Positions 16,808-25,767 of a stretch of DNA of 64,000 nt are shown here, in pieces (the stretch's first letter is position 1; every line of letters starts with the position of its first letter). The DNA is taken from NCBI GenBank assembly GCA_944324645.1, contig CALUXB010000004.1:61251-125250 (forward strand). The letters run 5' to 3'. Below the pieces are notes generated by a model, which searched no databases, was not told the DNA's origin, and saw only the letters and a list, made by a program, of their open reading frames with translations. The translations under genes were made by a program, and so were the position numbers. The DNA comes from an uncultured Elusimicrobiales bacterium. Its GTDB lineage: Bacteria > Elusimicrobiota > Elusimicrobia > Elusimicrobiales > Elusimicrobiaceae.

Positions 16808-16837
16808 TTGTGGGATAAGGGATAAATTTGATAGAAT
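16808..16837 (+). promoter_or_regulatory. tRNA-Thr promoter
   Basis: TTGTGG (16808-16813), 18 nt, TAGAAT (16832-16837), 15 nt before the tRNA 5' end. Confidence 0.5.
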
Positions 16838-16852
16838 AAAAACGGAACTAAT

Positions 16853-16925
16853 GCCGAGATAGCTCAACTGGTAGAGCACTCGCCTTGTAAGCGAAAGGTT
16901 GTGGGTTCAAGTCCCATTCTCGGCT
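16853..16925 (+). tRNA. tRNA-Thr (anticodon TGT)
   Basis: Cloverleaf: acceptor GCCGAGA/TCTCGGC, D stem GCTC/GAGC, anticodon loop CTTGTAA with TGT, T loop TTCAAGT. CCA is not encoded. The top pair of the anticodon stem (C27-A43) is mismatched. A T-run follows directly and terC begins 45 nt later. Confidence 0.93.
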
Positions 16926-16969
16926 TTTTTCGTCCCCGGTTTTTATTTTTCACTTAAATTGGAGAGCGT

Positions 16970-17911
16970 ATGGAACCTGTCACCACCACTGTATCGGTAG
17001 CGATGTGGGTTGCTTTTTGGATTGTAGTTTTGGCGGCCCTGTTTATTGACCTGGCGGTTTTAAACAAACACCAGGGGCACGTGTCTATTAAAGAGGCCGC
17101 CGTAATGGTAACGGCGTGGATCTCTTTGGCCGCTTTGTTTGGCGGAGCCATATGGCTTTTTGAAGGACCGCGCCACGCACTGGAATTTTACACGGGCTAT
17201 ATTTTGGAGTATTCACTCTCTATAGATAATATGTTCGTGTTTATTATGATTTTTAGCTATTTTGCCGTTCCGCACGATTTACAGCCTAAAGTGCTTTTGT
17301 GGGGTATTTTAGGCGCGGTGGTGATGCGTTTCATCTTTATCTTTGTGGGCGTACAGCTTATTTCCGCCTTTGCGTGGATGATTTATGTGTTTGGCGCCTT
17401 GCTGATTTTTACCGCCGCCAAAATGCTTTTACAAAAAGAAGACGAAAAAATGGACCCGGGCAACTCGTTTATCCTGCGGGTGTTTAAAAAGATTATGCCC
17501 ATTAAAACAGACTACCACGGCAATAATTTCTTTGTCAAAGAAAACGCCAAATGGCTGGCCACACCGCTGTTTGCTGCGCTGCTGGTGATTGAAATGTCGG
17601 ACGTCATTTTTGCGGTGGACTCCATTCCGGCTGTACTGGGTATTACGCGCGATACATTCTTAGTCTATTCTTCCAATATTTTTGCCATTATCGGGCTGCG
17701 CTCGCTTTACTTTTTACTTTCAGGTATGGCGGGGCGGTTTCCGTATCTTAAATACGGCATTTCCGTCATTTTGTTCTTTGTGGGCGTAAAGATGATTATT
17801 TCCCACTACGTCAAAATCCCGGTGCCGCTCTCTTTGGGCGTCATTGTGGCCATACTGGCCCTGTCCATTCTAGCCAGCAAAGTTTTCCCCCCTAAAGAAA
17901 CCGCCCGCTAA
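16970..17911 (+). CDS. TerC-family membrane protein
   Basis: 313 residues, about eight transmembrane helices. The two family motifs are intact: EYSLSIDNMFVFI (about 80-92) and EMSDVIFAVDSIPA (about 207-220), whose acidic residues bind metal. Related proteins (Alx, MeeF/MeeY) export manganese and help metallate secreted enzymes. I looked for a yybP-ykoY manganese riboswitch upstream; there is no room, since tRNA-Thr ends 45 nt before the start. GGAGAG precedes the ATG. Confidence 0.9.
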   Translation: MEPVTTTVSVAMWVAFWIVVLAALFIDLAVLNKHQGHVSIKEAAVMVTAWISLAALFGGAIWLFEGPRHALEFYTGYILEYSLSIDNMFVFIMIFSYFAVPHDLQPKVLLWGILGAVVMRFIFIFVGVQLISAFAWMIYVFGALLIFTAAKMLLQKEDEKMDPGNSFILRVFKKIMPIKTDYHGNNFFVKENAKWLATPLFAALLVIEMSDVIFAVDSIPAVLGITRDTFLVYSSNIFAIIGLRSLYFLLSGMAGRFPYLKYGISVILFFVGVKMIISHYVKIPVPLSLGVIVAILALSILASKVFPPKETAR

Positions 17912-17940
17912 TGGACAAAAGCGCAATTATTTACTAGAAT
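17912..17940 (+). promoter_or_regulatory. rpmB promoter
   Basis: TGGACA (17912-17917), 17 nt, TAGAAT (17935-17940). It starts at the terC stop codon. Confidence 0.6.
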
Positions 17941-17980
17941 ATAAAGACCCAATTTAATTCATTGTATAAGGAAGGACTTT

Positions 17981-18175
17981 ATGGCGTATAAATGTGCAAT
18001 CTGTGGCAAAGGCCCCGTGTCCGGCGGTTCTTACAGCCACTCCAACCTCAGAACGAAACGCACCTTCAGCCCCAACCTGCAAAAGCAGAAAGTGGTCTTG
18101 GAAGGCAAAACGCAGACGGCCTACGTATGCACCAACTGCATTAAAAGCGGACTGGCCAAAAGACCGGCCAAATAA
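17981..18175 (+). CDS. rpmB: Ribosomal protein bL28
   Basis: 64 residues. CAICGKGP near the N-terminus and CTNCIKSG near the C-terminus make the four-Cys zinc-binding (C+) form of L28; SNLRTKRTFSPNLQK is the conserved rRNA-binding core. Strong AAGGAAGGA ribosome site and its own promoter. Followed by a GC-rich hairpin. Confidence 0.95.
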   Translation: MAYKCAICGKGPVSGGSYSHSNLRTKRTFSPNLQKQKVVLEGKTQTAYVCTNCIKSGLAKRPAK

Positions 18176-18209
18176 ACCCGGTCACGCGCCGTTTTTGTTT
18201 TCTGACGTC

Positions 18210-18242
18210 AGCCCGCGCCGCAGCCGCTGCGCGGGCTTTGTA
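18210..18242 (+). terminator. rpmB terminator or attenuator before bamA
   Basis: AGCCCGCGC-CGCAGCCGCT-GCGCGGGCT followed by a weak T-tract (TTGTATT). The first possible bamA start (TTG 18238) lies in that tail, so read-through or attenuation may control the envelope operon. Confidence 0.65.
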
Positions 18243-20637
18243 TTGCAAACGACAGAAGGGGTGGGTTATTTCTTTTTTTACTTCTACCAAATGGGCCGCT
18301 TTGTTGGCCATTCTTTTACTGCCCGGCTTGCTCAGCGCCCAGGACGCAGCTGACGATATTGACCCCAACGGGCCCTGGATGGTCTGCGATGTGGCGGTGG
18401 ACGGGCTCAAAAACATCAGCAAGCGCACCGTTACCAAAGCCGCCCACGCCGAAAAGGGCAAATACTACGAGCGTTACACTGTCAACGAAGATATTATGGA
18501 CGTGTCTGCGCTAGGCAACTTTGACAGCGTGCAGGTGGACGTATCGCTGATGAAAGGCACGCGCAAAGATGAAGCCGGCGTCCCCCAGCCCTGCCACCGT
18601 ATTACCTATATTGTAGAAGAAAAACCGATTTTTGACCGCATTATTTACGAAGGCCGCAAAAAATTGGGCAAAGGCGCTATTACTTCCGCTATGACGCTGA
18701 AGGTCAAAGACCCTTTCAATGAAGCCAAATTGGAAGGAGATTTGGACCGCATTAAAGCCAAATACGCCGAAAAAGGCTACGTCAGCGCAGACGTTACCTA
18801 TGAAGTAATCCCGGATGAAAAGACCAACACCGTCACCGTTAAACTCATTATAGACGAAGGCCCTCGCGTACGCGTGGCGGCGCTGAATTTAAACGGCCTG
18901 CCGCAGGACACCTCCCTGCCGCTGGAAAAAATCCGCAAAAAAGCGTCCAACCGCCCAGACAAAGTGTTTAAACCCCAAAACTTGCAGCGCGATTGGGTCA
19001 AAATGATTTTATACGCGCGCAACAAAGGCTTTGCCGAATTTAATTTAAGCCAGCCGCAAATAGATTTTAATGAGGATAAGACCGAAGTCACCCTCTCTTA
19101 TGACGCCACCAATAGCCCCAAAGTGGACTTTGGCACCGTTTCCTTTGAAGGCAACAATGTCTTTACCACCGAAGAGCTGGACAAATATGTTTATCTGCGC
19201 GAAGGCAAGCTCTATAACCAAAAAGACTTTGACGATACCGTTGTCGCCATTCAGCAGCAATACGCCAACAGAGGCTACCTGCAGGTGCGCGTAGACCCGC
19301 AAACCACCATAGAAGACGGCCGCTTAAACGTAAATTATGATATTTCCGAGGGGCATATTTTCTATGTGGACCACGTGGACGTAACCGGTTACGAAAAAAC
19401 CAAAAAATACGTCTTTACGCGCGAAATTTCCATTAAACCCGGCGATTTGTATGACTCCCAAAAAATACAGCGCAGCCAATCCAAGATTTTAAACTTGGGC
19501 TTTGTCAATGACGTACAGGTGGATATACAACCCACCGCAGACCCGCAGAAAGTGGACCTGGGTTTTAACGTCGTAGAAGGCCGCCCCGGTATGTTCACCG
19601 CCGGGTTGGCTATGAGCTCTATGGACGGGCTGTATGGCGAGGTGTCCATTAACCATATGAACCTGTTTGGGCGGGCGCAGCGGCTGTCTTTACGCACGAT
19701 GTTTGGTAAAGAAATTTTGGACTATACCGTCAGCTGGACTACCCCCTGGCTCTATGACAAACCTACTTCTCTGGGCGTAGATTTGTACAACACCCGCCGC
19801 TACCGCTCTTTTGCTGATGAAAACCAAGCCTATACCGAAAAACGCATCGGCGGACGCGTGCGTGTAGGCCCGCGTTTTAATGATGATATTTACCAGTTAA
19901 GCTTTAGCTATGCATTTGAAAACATTGATATTTATGATATTGATGATCTTTTTAAATGTGAACCGGGTAAACCCTCAGACCAGTGTATCGCCAAAGGCGA
20001 TACCTATATGTCCACCTTTGGGGTAGATTTTGCCATAGACACGCGCGATAATATTTGGGACCCGACCAGCGGCTGGCGCAACTCGCTGGGGCTCTCTTTA
20101 GCCGGCGGCCCCATTGGCGGAGATTTGGATTTGTGGTACTTAAACGCCGCTTCCAACTTTAACTATACGGTGTGGAATGTGGGCGGCAATTACCCCATCG
20201 TGTTTGTGCTGTCCAACAAAATCGGCGCGGTGCGCTCTTACGGACGCACGGACGAAGTGCCCCCGTATGAAAAATTCTTCTTAGGCGGCGCCGACACCGT
20301 GCGCGGCTACGACCGCGCCGGCGAAGTGGGCCCCGAATATGGCGGCACCACCTACTATGTAATGAATGCGGAGCTGCGCTTCCCCTTGGCGCGGGAAGGA
20401 CGGCGCACGATGGCGCAATTTGCTTTGTTCTTTGACTTGGGCAACTCGTGGAATCATTTTGACGATGTGGACTTCTCGCTTGGACCTAATGAAAAACAAT
20501 TCAAGGCCGGCGTGGGCGTAGGCCTGCGGCTGACCACCCCGTCGCTGCCGATACGCATTGACTGGGGGTACGGCTTGAACCATAAGAGCAATGAGGATCG
20601 CTCGCACTTCTACTTCAATGTTTCAAATATGATGTAG
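18238..20637 (+). CDS. bamA: Outer membrane protein assembly factor BamA
   Basis: Signal peptide region ending LLSAQ, then tandem POTRA domains (about 40-430; for example KVDFGTVSFEGNNVFTTEEL) and the C-terminal 16-strand barrel (about 440-799) with the lid-lock motif VRGY (FLGGADTVRGYDRAG). Inserts beta-barrel proteins in the outer membrane. Length is standard. The start is uncertain: TTG 18238 abuts the rpmB hairpin; ATT 18268, behind AGAAGGGG, would give a cleaner signal peptide. No in-frame ATG or GTG is available. It heads the operon bamA-ompH-lpxD-lpxC-fabZ-lpxA-lpxI. Confidence 0.93.
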   Translation: MYCKRQKGWVISFFTSTKWAALLAILLLPGLLSAQDAADDIDPNGPWMVCDVAVDGLKNISKRTVTKAAHAEKGKYYERYTVNEDIMDVSALGNFDSVQVDVSLMKGTRKDEAGVPQPCHRITYIVEEKPIFDRIIYEGRKKLGKGAITSAMTLKVKDPFNEAKLEGDLDRIKAKYAEKGYVSADVTYEVIPDEKTNTVTVKLIIDEGPRVRVAALNLNGLPQDTSLPLEKIRKKASNRPDKVFKPQNLQRDWVKMILYARNKGFAEFNLSQPQIDFNEDKTEVTLSYDATNSPKVDFGTVSFEGNNVFTTEELDKYVYLREGKLYNQKDFDDTVVAIQQQYANRGYLQVRVDPQTTIEDGRLNVNYDISEGHIFYVDHVDVTGYEKTKKYVFTREISIKPGDLYDSQKIQRSQSKILNLGFVNDVQVDIQPTADPQKVDLGFNVVEGRPGMFTAGLAMSSMDGLYGEVSINHMNLFGRAQRLSLRTMFGKEILDYTVSWTTPWLYDKPTSLGVDLYNTRRYRSFADENQAYTEKRIGGRVRVGPRFNDDIYQLSFSYAFENIDIYDIDDLFKCEPGKPSDQCIAKGDTYMSTFGVDFAIDTRDNIWDPTSGWRNSLGLSLAGGPIGGDLDLWYLNAASNFNYTVWNVGGNYPIVFVLSNKIGAVRSYGRTDEVPPYEKFFLGGADTVRGYDRAGEVGPEYGGTTYYVMNAELRFPLAREGRRTMAQFALFFDLGNSWNHFDDVDFSLGPNEKQFKAGVGVGLRLTTPSLPIRIDWGYGLNHKSNEDRSHFYFNVSNMM

Positions 20638-20646
20638 GATATATGT

Positions 20647-21774
20647 ATGCGACACGTTTTTTGGTTGGGCTTTTTACTCCTAGGCAGTGCCACGCTGGCG
20701 GCGGCGCAGGAAGCATCCATAGATGAGCTGACGCCGCAGGAGCTGGCTGTGGTACAGGCCATTAAAGCCCAAAACCAAACCCCGCAAGAAGCCGCGGCCG
20801 ATACTCCCTCTGCCGCTGCTGCCGCACAAACCGCCCCTATGCAGGCGCCACCGTCCGTAGCAGAAAAAGCGGCCCAAAGCGGCGACATTACCCTTTCTGA
20901 GCAAGCCAAACAGCAAGCCTGGGAAGAGCAAAAACAGGCCGAAGAAGCCCAACAAATTTCTTCTGAACAAACAGCCCCTGCCGCGGCGGACACGGCGGCC
21001 CCGGCGCAAGATGCAACAGCTGCCGCCCAACCGGCCCAGCCGGTGCAGGAGCCAGACGGCCCGGCCCAAGCACTTTCTGCAGAAGATGCCACCCCGGTGC
21101 TGCCCGCGCAAGACCCGGAAGAGGACGCCAAAGAGCTCAAAAAATGCCTGACGGTGGCTTTTATAGATATAGATATTGCCTTTAATGAACACCCGCGCAC
21201 GCAGGCTGTCAAACAACAGATTGACATCAAAATAAAGGCCAAAGAGCGCGAAGTGGAAAGCGCTAAAGATATTATTGCCGCGCTGGAGGCGGAAAACAAA
21301 CTGCTCTCGCGCCAGCTGGCGGATTTAAAGCCGTTCTATGAGCGTATTGTAACGGACCAGCAGCTGCTGCCCCGGGTGCCGGAAAGTGCAGACACGCTGG
21401 AGCTGGGCAACCTGTTAAACCGGCTGACCTTTGCCGGCAGCGAGGTGCTCAGCACCTCCCCGCTCAATTCGCCGGCAAGGCTGGACGATGTGACGGAGCG
21501 TATCGGCGCCAACAAAAAAATTATTGCAGAGCGCAACTTTTTTATTGATAATTATAAGTATCAGACCCGGGAAGAAATTTTGAACCTGGAAAAAGAAGAA
21601 GTAAAAAATATTTTGCAGGACATTTACACGGAAATCAAATCTTTTGCCAAAAAGCGCAATATCGGCGCAATAGTACGCAAAGATGAAATTCTGTACGGAC
21701 AGCAGCCCGTCAACGTAACAAAAGATTTCGTGAGCACGCTCAAGAAATCCAAAAAATACCGGAAAAAGAAATAA
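20647..21774 (+). CDS. OmpH/Skp-like protein with Ala/Gln-rich extension
   Basis: Signal peptide (ATLAAAQ), then a roughly 140-residue low-complexity segment rich in Ala, Gln, Pro and Glu (about 20-160), then a Skp/OmpH-like part beginning LTVAFIDIDIAFNEHPRT, with long helices (KIKAKEREVESAKDIIAALEAENKLLSRQL) and a basic C-terminus. Skp holds unfolded outer-membrane proteins on their way to BamA, which fits its place right after bamA. At 375 residues it is more than twice the normal Skp length (about 160), and the helical arm is interrupted around 250-280. Confidence 0.8.
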   Translation: MRHVFWLGFLLLGSATLAAAQEASIDELTPQELAVVQAIKAQNQTPQEAAADTPSAAAAAQTAPMQAPPSVAEKAAQSGDITLSEQAKQQAWEEQKQAEEAQQISSEQTAPAAADTAAPAQDATAAAQPAQPVQEPDGPAQALSAEDATPVLPAQDPEEDAKELKKCLTVAFIDIDIAFNEHPRTQAVKQQIDIKIKAKEREVESAKDIIAALEAENKLLSRQLADLKPFYERIVTDQQLLPRVPESADTLELGNLLNRLTFAGSEVLSTSPLNSPARLDDVTERIGANKKIIAERNFFIDNYKYQTREEILNLEKEEVKNILQDIYTEIKSFAKKRNIGAIVRKDEILYGQQPVNVTKDFVSTLKKSKKYRKKK

Positions 21775-21786
21775 CCGGAGGAACCT

Positions 21787-22812
21787 ATGGAACTGACGCT
21801 GAAAAAAGTGGCCGAAATTACCGGCGCCGAACTGGCCGGAGATGAAAACTTTGTCATTAAACACATCTGCGATTTAACCGAACCCAGACCGGACGGCATT
21901 TGCTATTTAAGCCGTATAGAAAACGTAACCGTACCGCCGGGCTTTGCCGCCGGAGCGATCATCGTGCCCCAGGCCGCCAAAGGCAAAGAACTGCCGCTTA
22001 AAACCAATTTCCTCTACGCCAAAAACCCCGAGTGGGCTTTCACCCTTTTGGTGCAGTATTGGGACGCCCAAACCCCCAAGCACACCCCGGGCATTCACCC
22101 CACTGCCGTCATCAGCCCGCTGGCCCAACTGGGCAAAAATGTATCCGTAGGGGCCTACAGCGTCATTGAAGACGGCGTGGTAATTGGGGATAACACCGTT
22201 ATCTTCCCACACGTCTATGTGGGCAAACGCACCCAAATCGGCCAAAACTGCATTCTGTATCCGCAAGTAGTGGTGCGGGAAGACTGCGTACTTAAAAACC
22301 ACGTCATTTTGCAGCCGGGGGCCAAAATCGGAAATGACGGCTTTGGCTTTATCTTTCACGAAGGGCGCCACCATAAAATCCCGCAAATTGGCAATGTCAT
22401 CATTGAAGATGATGTGGAAATACAGGCCAACTCCTGCGTGGACCGCGCCAAGCTGGCGCATACCATAGTGGGCGCCAATACGAAAGTGGACAACCTGGTG
22501 CAAATTGCGCATAATGTAAAAGTGGGACAGAGCTGTATTATGTGCTCTCAGGTGGGCATTGCCGGCACCACCACGTTGGGCAACGGCGTCGTGGCCGCGG
22601 GCCAGGTGGGTATTATTGGGCATTTGCACATCGGCAACGGAGTGCAAATTGCCGCCCAGTCCGGCGTTACGTGCGACATTCCGGACGGAGTGCCCTATTT
22701 CGGCACGCCGGCTAAACCAATGAAAGAAATGCTGCGCATTTTAGCCGTACAGGGCAAATTGCCGGAGATTTACAAAGAATTGAAACTGATTAAAAAAGCC
22801 GTGGAAAAATAA
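21787..22812 (+). CDS. lpxD: UDP-3-O-acylglucosamine N-acyltransferase LpxD
   Basis: 341 residues. N-terminal uridine-binding domain (about 1-100), then left-handed beta-helix hexapeptide repeats (about 105-300) with the catalytic His in IAHNVKVG, and a C-terminal helix. Adds the second acyl chain in lipid A synthesis using acyl-ACP. GGAGGAA precedes ATG. It lies 12 nt behind the OmpH-like gene and 1 nt before lpxC. Confidence 0.95.
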   Translation: MELTLKKVAEITGAELAGDENFVIKHICDLTEPRPDGICYLSRIENVTVPPGFAAGAIIVPQAAKGKELPLKTNFLYAKNPEWAFTLLVQYWDAQTPKHTPGIHPTAVISPLAQLGKNVSVGAYSVIEDGVVIGDNTVIFPHVYVGKRTQIGQNCILYPQVVVREDCVLKNHVILQPGAKIGNDGFGFIFHEGRHHKIPQIGNVIIEDDVEIQANSCVDRAKLAHTIVGANTKVDNLVQIAHNVKVGQSCIMCSQVGIAGTTTLGNGVVAAGQVGIIGHLHIGNGVQIAAQSGVTCDIPDGVPYFGTPAKPMKEMLRILAVQGKLPEIYKELKLIKKAVEK

Positions 22813-22813
22813 T

Positions 22814-23638
22814 ATGAGAAAAACCATCAATCAGCCGGTCAGCGTCAGCGGAGTGGGATTGCATACCGGGGTCAAGTCCACGATGACTTTTAAACCCGCC
22901 GAGGACGGCATTCATTTTGTCCGCACGGATATCCCCGGTTCGCTGCCCATAAAGGCAGACCTAAATCACGTGGGCTCTACGCTGCGCGGCACCAACTTAA
23001 AAAATGATACCGCTGAAGTGTGGACCGTGGAACACGTACTGTCTGCATTAAACGCGCTGGGCATTACGGATGCAACGGTAGAAATGGATGGCCCGGAACC
23101 GCCGGTAACGGACGGATCAGCCTCTGTTTATACCCAGCATTTACAGCAAGCCGGCCTGCGGGAATTAACCGGGGATTTACCTCTTTTAACGCTTAAACAG
23201 CCCGTTTGCTACAGCTGCGGCCCCATTACTTACAGCGCCGAACCGGCTGACAAACTGACCATTACTTTTATCTATGAGCACAAACATCCGCTGGTAGGAC
23301 GGCAGGAATATACCGTGGTCTTTGATACCGAACATTATTTGGAGCAAATTGCCCGCGCACGCACGTTTGGCTTTGAAGAGGAATTGGCCTTTCTTAAAGC
23401 ACACGGCCTGGCCAAAGGCGGCAGTTTGGAAAATGCCGTAGTGGTGGGCAAAGACAAATTTTTAAACGAGCTGCGCTACGCCGATGAACTGGTGCGGCAT
23501 AAGATTTTAGACTTAGTGGGTGATTTTAGCTTAACAGGCAAACGGCTGGGCAATCTGAAAATCACCTGCCATATGGGCGGGCATAAACACAATGTGCTTT
23601 TTGCACGCCTGTTAGTGGCCAATTCGGAGGAGAAATGA
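22814..23638 (+). CDS. lpxC: UDP-3-O-acyl-GlcNAc deacetylase LpxC
   Basis: 274 residues. Zinc ligands in VEHVLSAL and HKILDLVGDF (H and D), catalytic His in GGHKHN, and the RTFGF loop are all present. Commits UDP-GlcNAc to lipid A by removing the acetyl group. Overlaps fabZ by 4 nt. This is the stand-alone form, not an LpxC-FabZ fusion as in Bacteroidetes. Confidence 0.95.
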   Translation: MRKTINQPVSVSGVGLHTGVKSTMTFKPAEDGIHFVRTDIPGSLPIKADLNHVGSTLRGTNLKNDTAEVWTVEHVLSALNALGITDATVEMDGPEPPVTDGSASVYTQHLQQAGLRELTGDLPLLTLKQPVCYSCGPITYSAEPADKLTITFIYEHKHPLVGRQEYTVVFDTEHYLEQIARARTFGFEEELAFLKAHGLAKGGSLENAVVVGKDKFLNELRYADELVRHKILDLVGDFSLTGKRLGNLKITCHMGGHKHNVLFARLLVANSEEK

Positions 23639-24123
23639 ACGAGAAGCACCCGTCCTTGAAGGCGCTGTTGGATCAAGCGCCCATTCAAATTATGGACCAA
23701 GAAGAAATCAAACGCAATATCCCGCACCGGGACCCGTTTTTACTGGTAGATGAAGTGCATATTATTGAAGACGGAAAGACGTGCGTCGGTATCAAAAAAG
23801 TAACCGGAGAAGAATATTTTTTTAAGGGGCATTTTCCGCAGAAACCCATTATGCCGGGGGTGCTGGTACTAGAAAGCATTTCCCAGGCTTTTGGCGGGGC
23901 CATTATGAACCGCGTCAGCGGCGGAAAGGGATTGCCTCTTTTCTTAGGTGTGGAAAGCGCCAAATTTAGGGGGATGGTCGTACCGGGGGACACTTTGCAA
24001 ATGCCCGTGCAAATTCTGCGCCTTGGCAAGCTCTCGCGCATTTACGCGGAAGCGTATGTCAACGGCAAACTCTGCACGCAGGCGTACCTGACGTTTATAT
24101 TAGGAGAGAACCTTAATGTCTGA
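23635..24123 (+). CDS. fabZ: 3-hydroxyacyl-ACP dehydratase FabZ
   Basis: 162 residues, hot-dog fold. Catalytic His in FKGHFPQKPIMPG and Glu in LVLESISQAFGG. Dehydrates hydroxyacyl-ACP, drawing the shared precursor toward membrane phospholipid rather than lipid A. It has a longer N-terminus (about 20 residues) than E. coli FabZ. Overlaps lpxC and lpxA. Confidence 0.94.
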   Translation: MNEKHPSLKALLDQAPIQIMDQEEIKRNIPHRDPFLLVDEVHIIEDGKTCVGIKKVTGEEYFFKGHFPQKPIMPGVLVLESISQAFGGAIMNRVSGGKGLPLFLGVESAKFRGMVVPGDTLQMPVQILRLGKLSRIYAEAYVNGKLCTQAYLTFILGENLNV

Positions 24124-24925
24124 CACCCACATTCACCCCACCGCGATTATAGACCCAAGTGCAAAGATTGATCCGTCCACCGTTATTGGGCCCTACACGA
24201 TTATCGGACCCAACGTGACGATGGGCAAAAACAACCACATCGGGCCTTTCTGCATTATTGAAAACACGGTAATGGGTGATGATAACGAAGTAATTGCACA
24301 CGCGTCTATCGGTGTGAAGCCGCAGGACTTGTCATACGATGACAGCGTGCAAAGTATGGTTATTATGGGAAACGGAAATAAAATCCGCGAATGCGTAACC
24401 ATACACCGCTCCACCAGCGTAGACAACCCCACCCGCCTTGGGGACGGCTGTCTGCTGATGGCAAACTCCCACGTGGCACACGATTGCCAACTGGGCAGCC
24501 ATATCATTTTGGCTAACAGCACCGGTATTGCAGGGCACGTTCACTTGGCTGACCGCGTCATTACCTCCGGTATGGTAGGAGTGCATCAGTTTGTACGCGT
24601 GGGCCGGCTGGCGATGCTTTCCGGCGGAGCGATGGTGCCGCTGGACGTCCCCCCGTTCTGCACCGCCCAGGGCGAACGCGCCCGGTTGGTGGGCTTAAAC
24701 GTGGTGGGTATGCGCCGCGCCGGTATGAAGCGCGAAGAAATGGCCGCCGTGAAACGGGCTTTTAAAGTGCTCTTCCGTTCCAGAATGCTGCTTAAAGACG
24801 CTATTGCCCAGCTGGAAGCGGAAAAGCCGATTGCCGCCGTGCAGGAAATGGTGGATTTTTGTAAAAACACCAAACGCGGCGTAACAGCGGCCAAGCGCAA
24901 AATCAACGAAGCCAATGACGACTGA
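24116..24925 (+). CDS. lpxA: UDP-GlcNAc acyltransferase LpxA
   Basis: 269 residues. Hexapeptide beta-helix (IDPSAKIDPSTVIGPYTIIG onward), catalytic His in HVAHDCQLG, and the C-terminal helical domain (KREEMAAVKRAFKVLFRS). First step of lipid A synthesis. Overlaps fabZ by 8 nt and lpxI by 11 nt. Confidence 0.95.
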   Translation: MSDTHIHPTAIIDPSAKIDPSTVIGPYTIIGPNVTMGKNNHIGPFCIIENTVMGDDNEVIAHASIGVKPQDLSYDDSVQSMVIMGNGNKIRECVTIHRSTSVDNPTRLGDGCLLMANSHVAHDCQLGSHIILANSTGIAGHVHLADRVITSGMVGVHQFVRVGRLAMLSGGAMVPLDVPPFCTAQGERARLVGLNVVGMRRAGMKREEMAAVKRAFKVLFRSRMLLKDAIAQLEAEKPIAAVQEMVDFCKNTKRGVTAAKRKINEANDD

Positions 24926-25742
24926 AAAACTGGGCATTATTGCCGGTGAAGGCAAAATGCCCGTTTATATTGCCCAGCAAGCCGCCCAAAAAGGCGTACA
25001 AGTGGTGGTGGCCGGGCTGAAAGGAAACGCGAGGGAAGAAGACTTCCGCGGCGTGGCTTGTGTTTATAAAGAAATGCGCCTGGGCCAAATGGGCAAAGGC
25101 ATTGCATTTTTTAAAGAGCACGGCGTTACACGCCTGCTGATGGCGGGGCGCGTACAGCATACGTCTGTATTTTCCAACTTAATGCCGGATTTGCGCGGGG
25201 CCAAGTTTTTGGCCTCGCTCAAATCTATGCAAACCAAGCATATCCTTTCACGCGTCATTGAAGAATTCAAAAAAGAAGGCATAGAATTTGTCCATTCTGC
25301 GCTGTACCTGGAACATTTTATGCCGCCTAAAGGCGTTTTAAGCCGCCGCCAGCCTACCGAACAAGAACAAAAGACTATTCAATACGGCTTTAAAATAGCC
25401 AAAGCGATTGCCGCTTTAGATATTGGTCTAACCTGCGTGGTGGGAGAAAACGCCGTCATCGCCGTAGAAGGAATGGAGGGCACAGACGCCTGCATACGCC
25501 GCGCGGCAGAGCTCTATAAAAAATCCGCCCAAAAACAAAACTGCATAGCAGTAGTCAAAGTGGCGCGGCCCAACCAAGACAGCCGCTTTGATTTGCCGGT
25601 CATTGGCAAAGGCACCCTGCAAACGCTGCAACAAAGCGGTCTTAAGGTGCTGGCTTTTGAAGCGGAAAAAACGCTGGTACTGGATTTGGAAGAAGTGGTG
25701 GAACTGGCAGATAAGAACGATATTTGCCTGCTGGCGGTTTAA
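24915..25742 (+). CDS. lpxI: UDP-2,3-diacylglucosamine pyrophosphatase LpxI
   Basis: 275 residues. LGIIAGEGKMPV at the N-terminus, MAGRVQHTSVF in the middle, and the C-terminal block with GMEGTDACIRRAAEL and VVKVARPNQDSRFDLPVIG are those of LpxI (DUF1009), which replaces LpxH. Cuts UDP-diacylglucosamine to lipid X. It ends the operon; lpxB is 4.2 kb further on, beyond a minus-strand block. No terminator is visible in the 25 nt before the converging pilin. Confidence 0.93.
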   Translation: MTTEKLGIIAGEGKMPVYIAQQAAQKGVQVVVAGLKGNAREEDFRGVACVYKEMRLGQMGKGIAFFKEHGVTRLLMAGRVQHTSVFSNLMPDLRGAKFLASLKSMQTKHILSRVIEEFKKEGIEFVHSALYLEHFMPPKGVLSRRQPTEQEQKTIQYGFKIAKAIAALDIGLTCVVGENAVIAVEGMEGTDACIRRAAELYKKSAQKQNCIAVVKVARPNQDSRFDLPVIGKGTLQTLQQSGLKVLAFEAEKTLVLDLEEVVELADKNDICLLAV

Positions 25743-25767
25743 GTTGAAACATTCCTACAACAACCTA

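Noticed and set aside
16926..16969. yybP-ykoY manganese riboswitch in front of terC
   Set aside because: Only 44 nt separate tRNA-Thr and terC, too short, and no motif is seen.
20610..21299. 229-codon minus-strand frame
   Set aside because: Antisense to the Ala/Gln-rich part of the OmpH-like gene; its Ala/Ser/Cys composition is a by-product of that repetitive coding.
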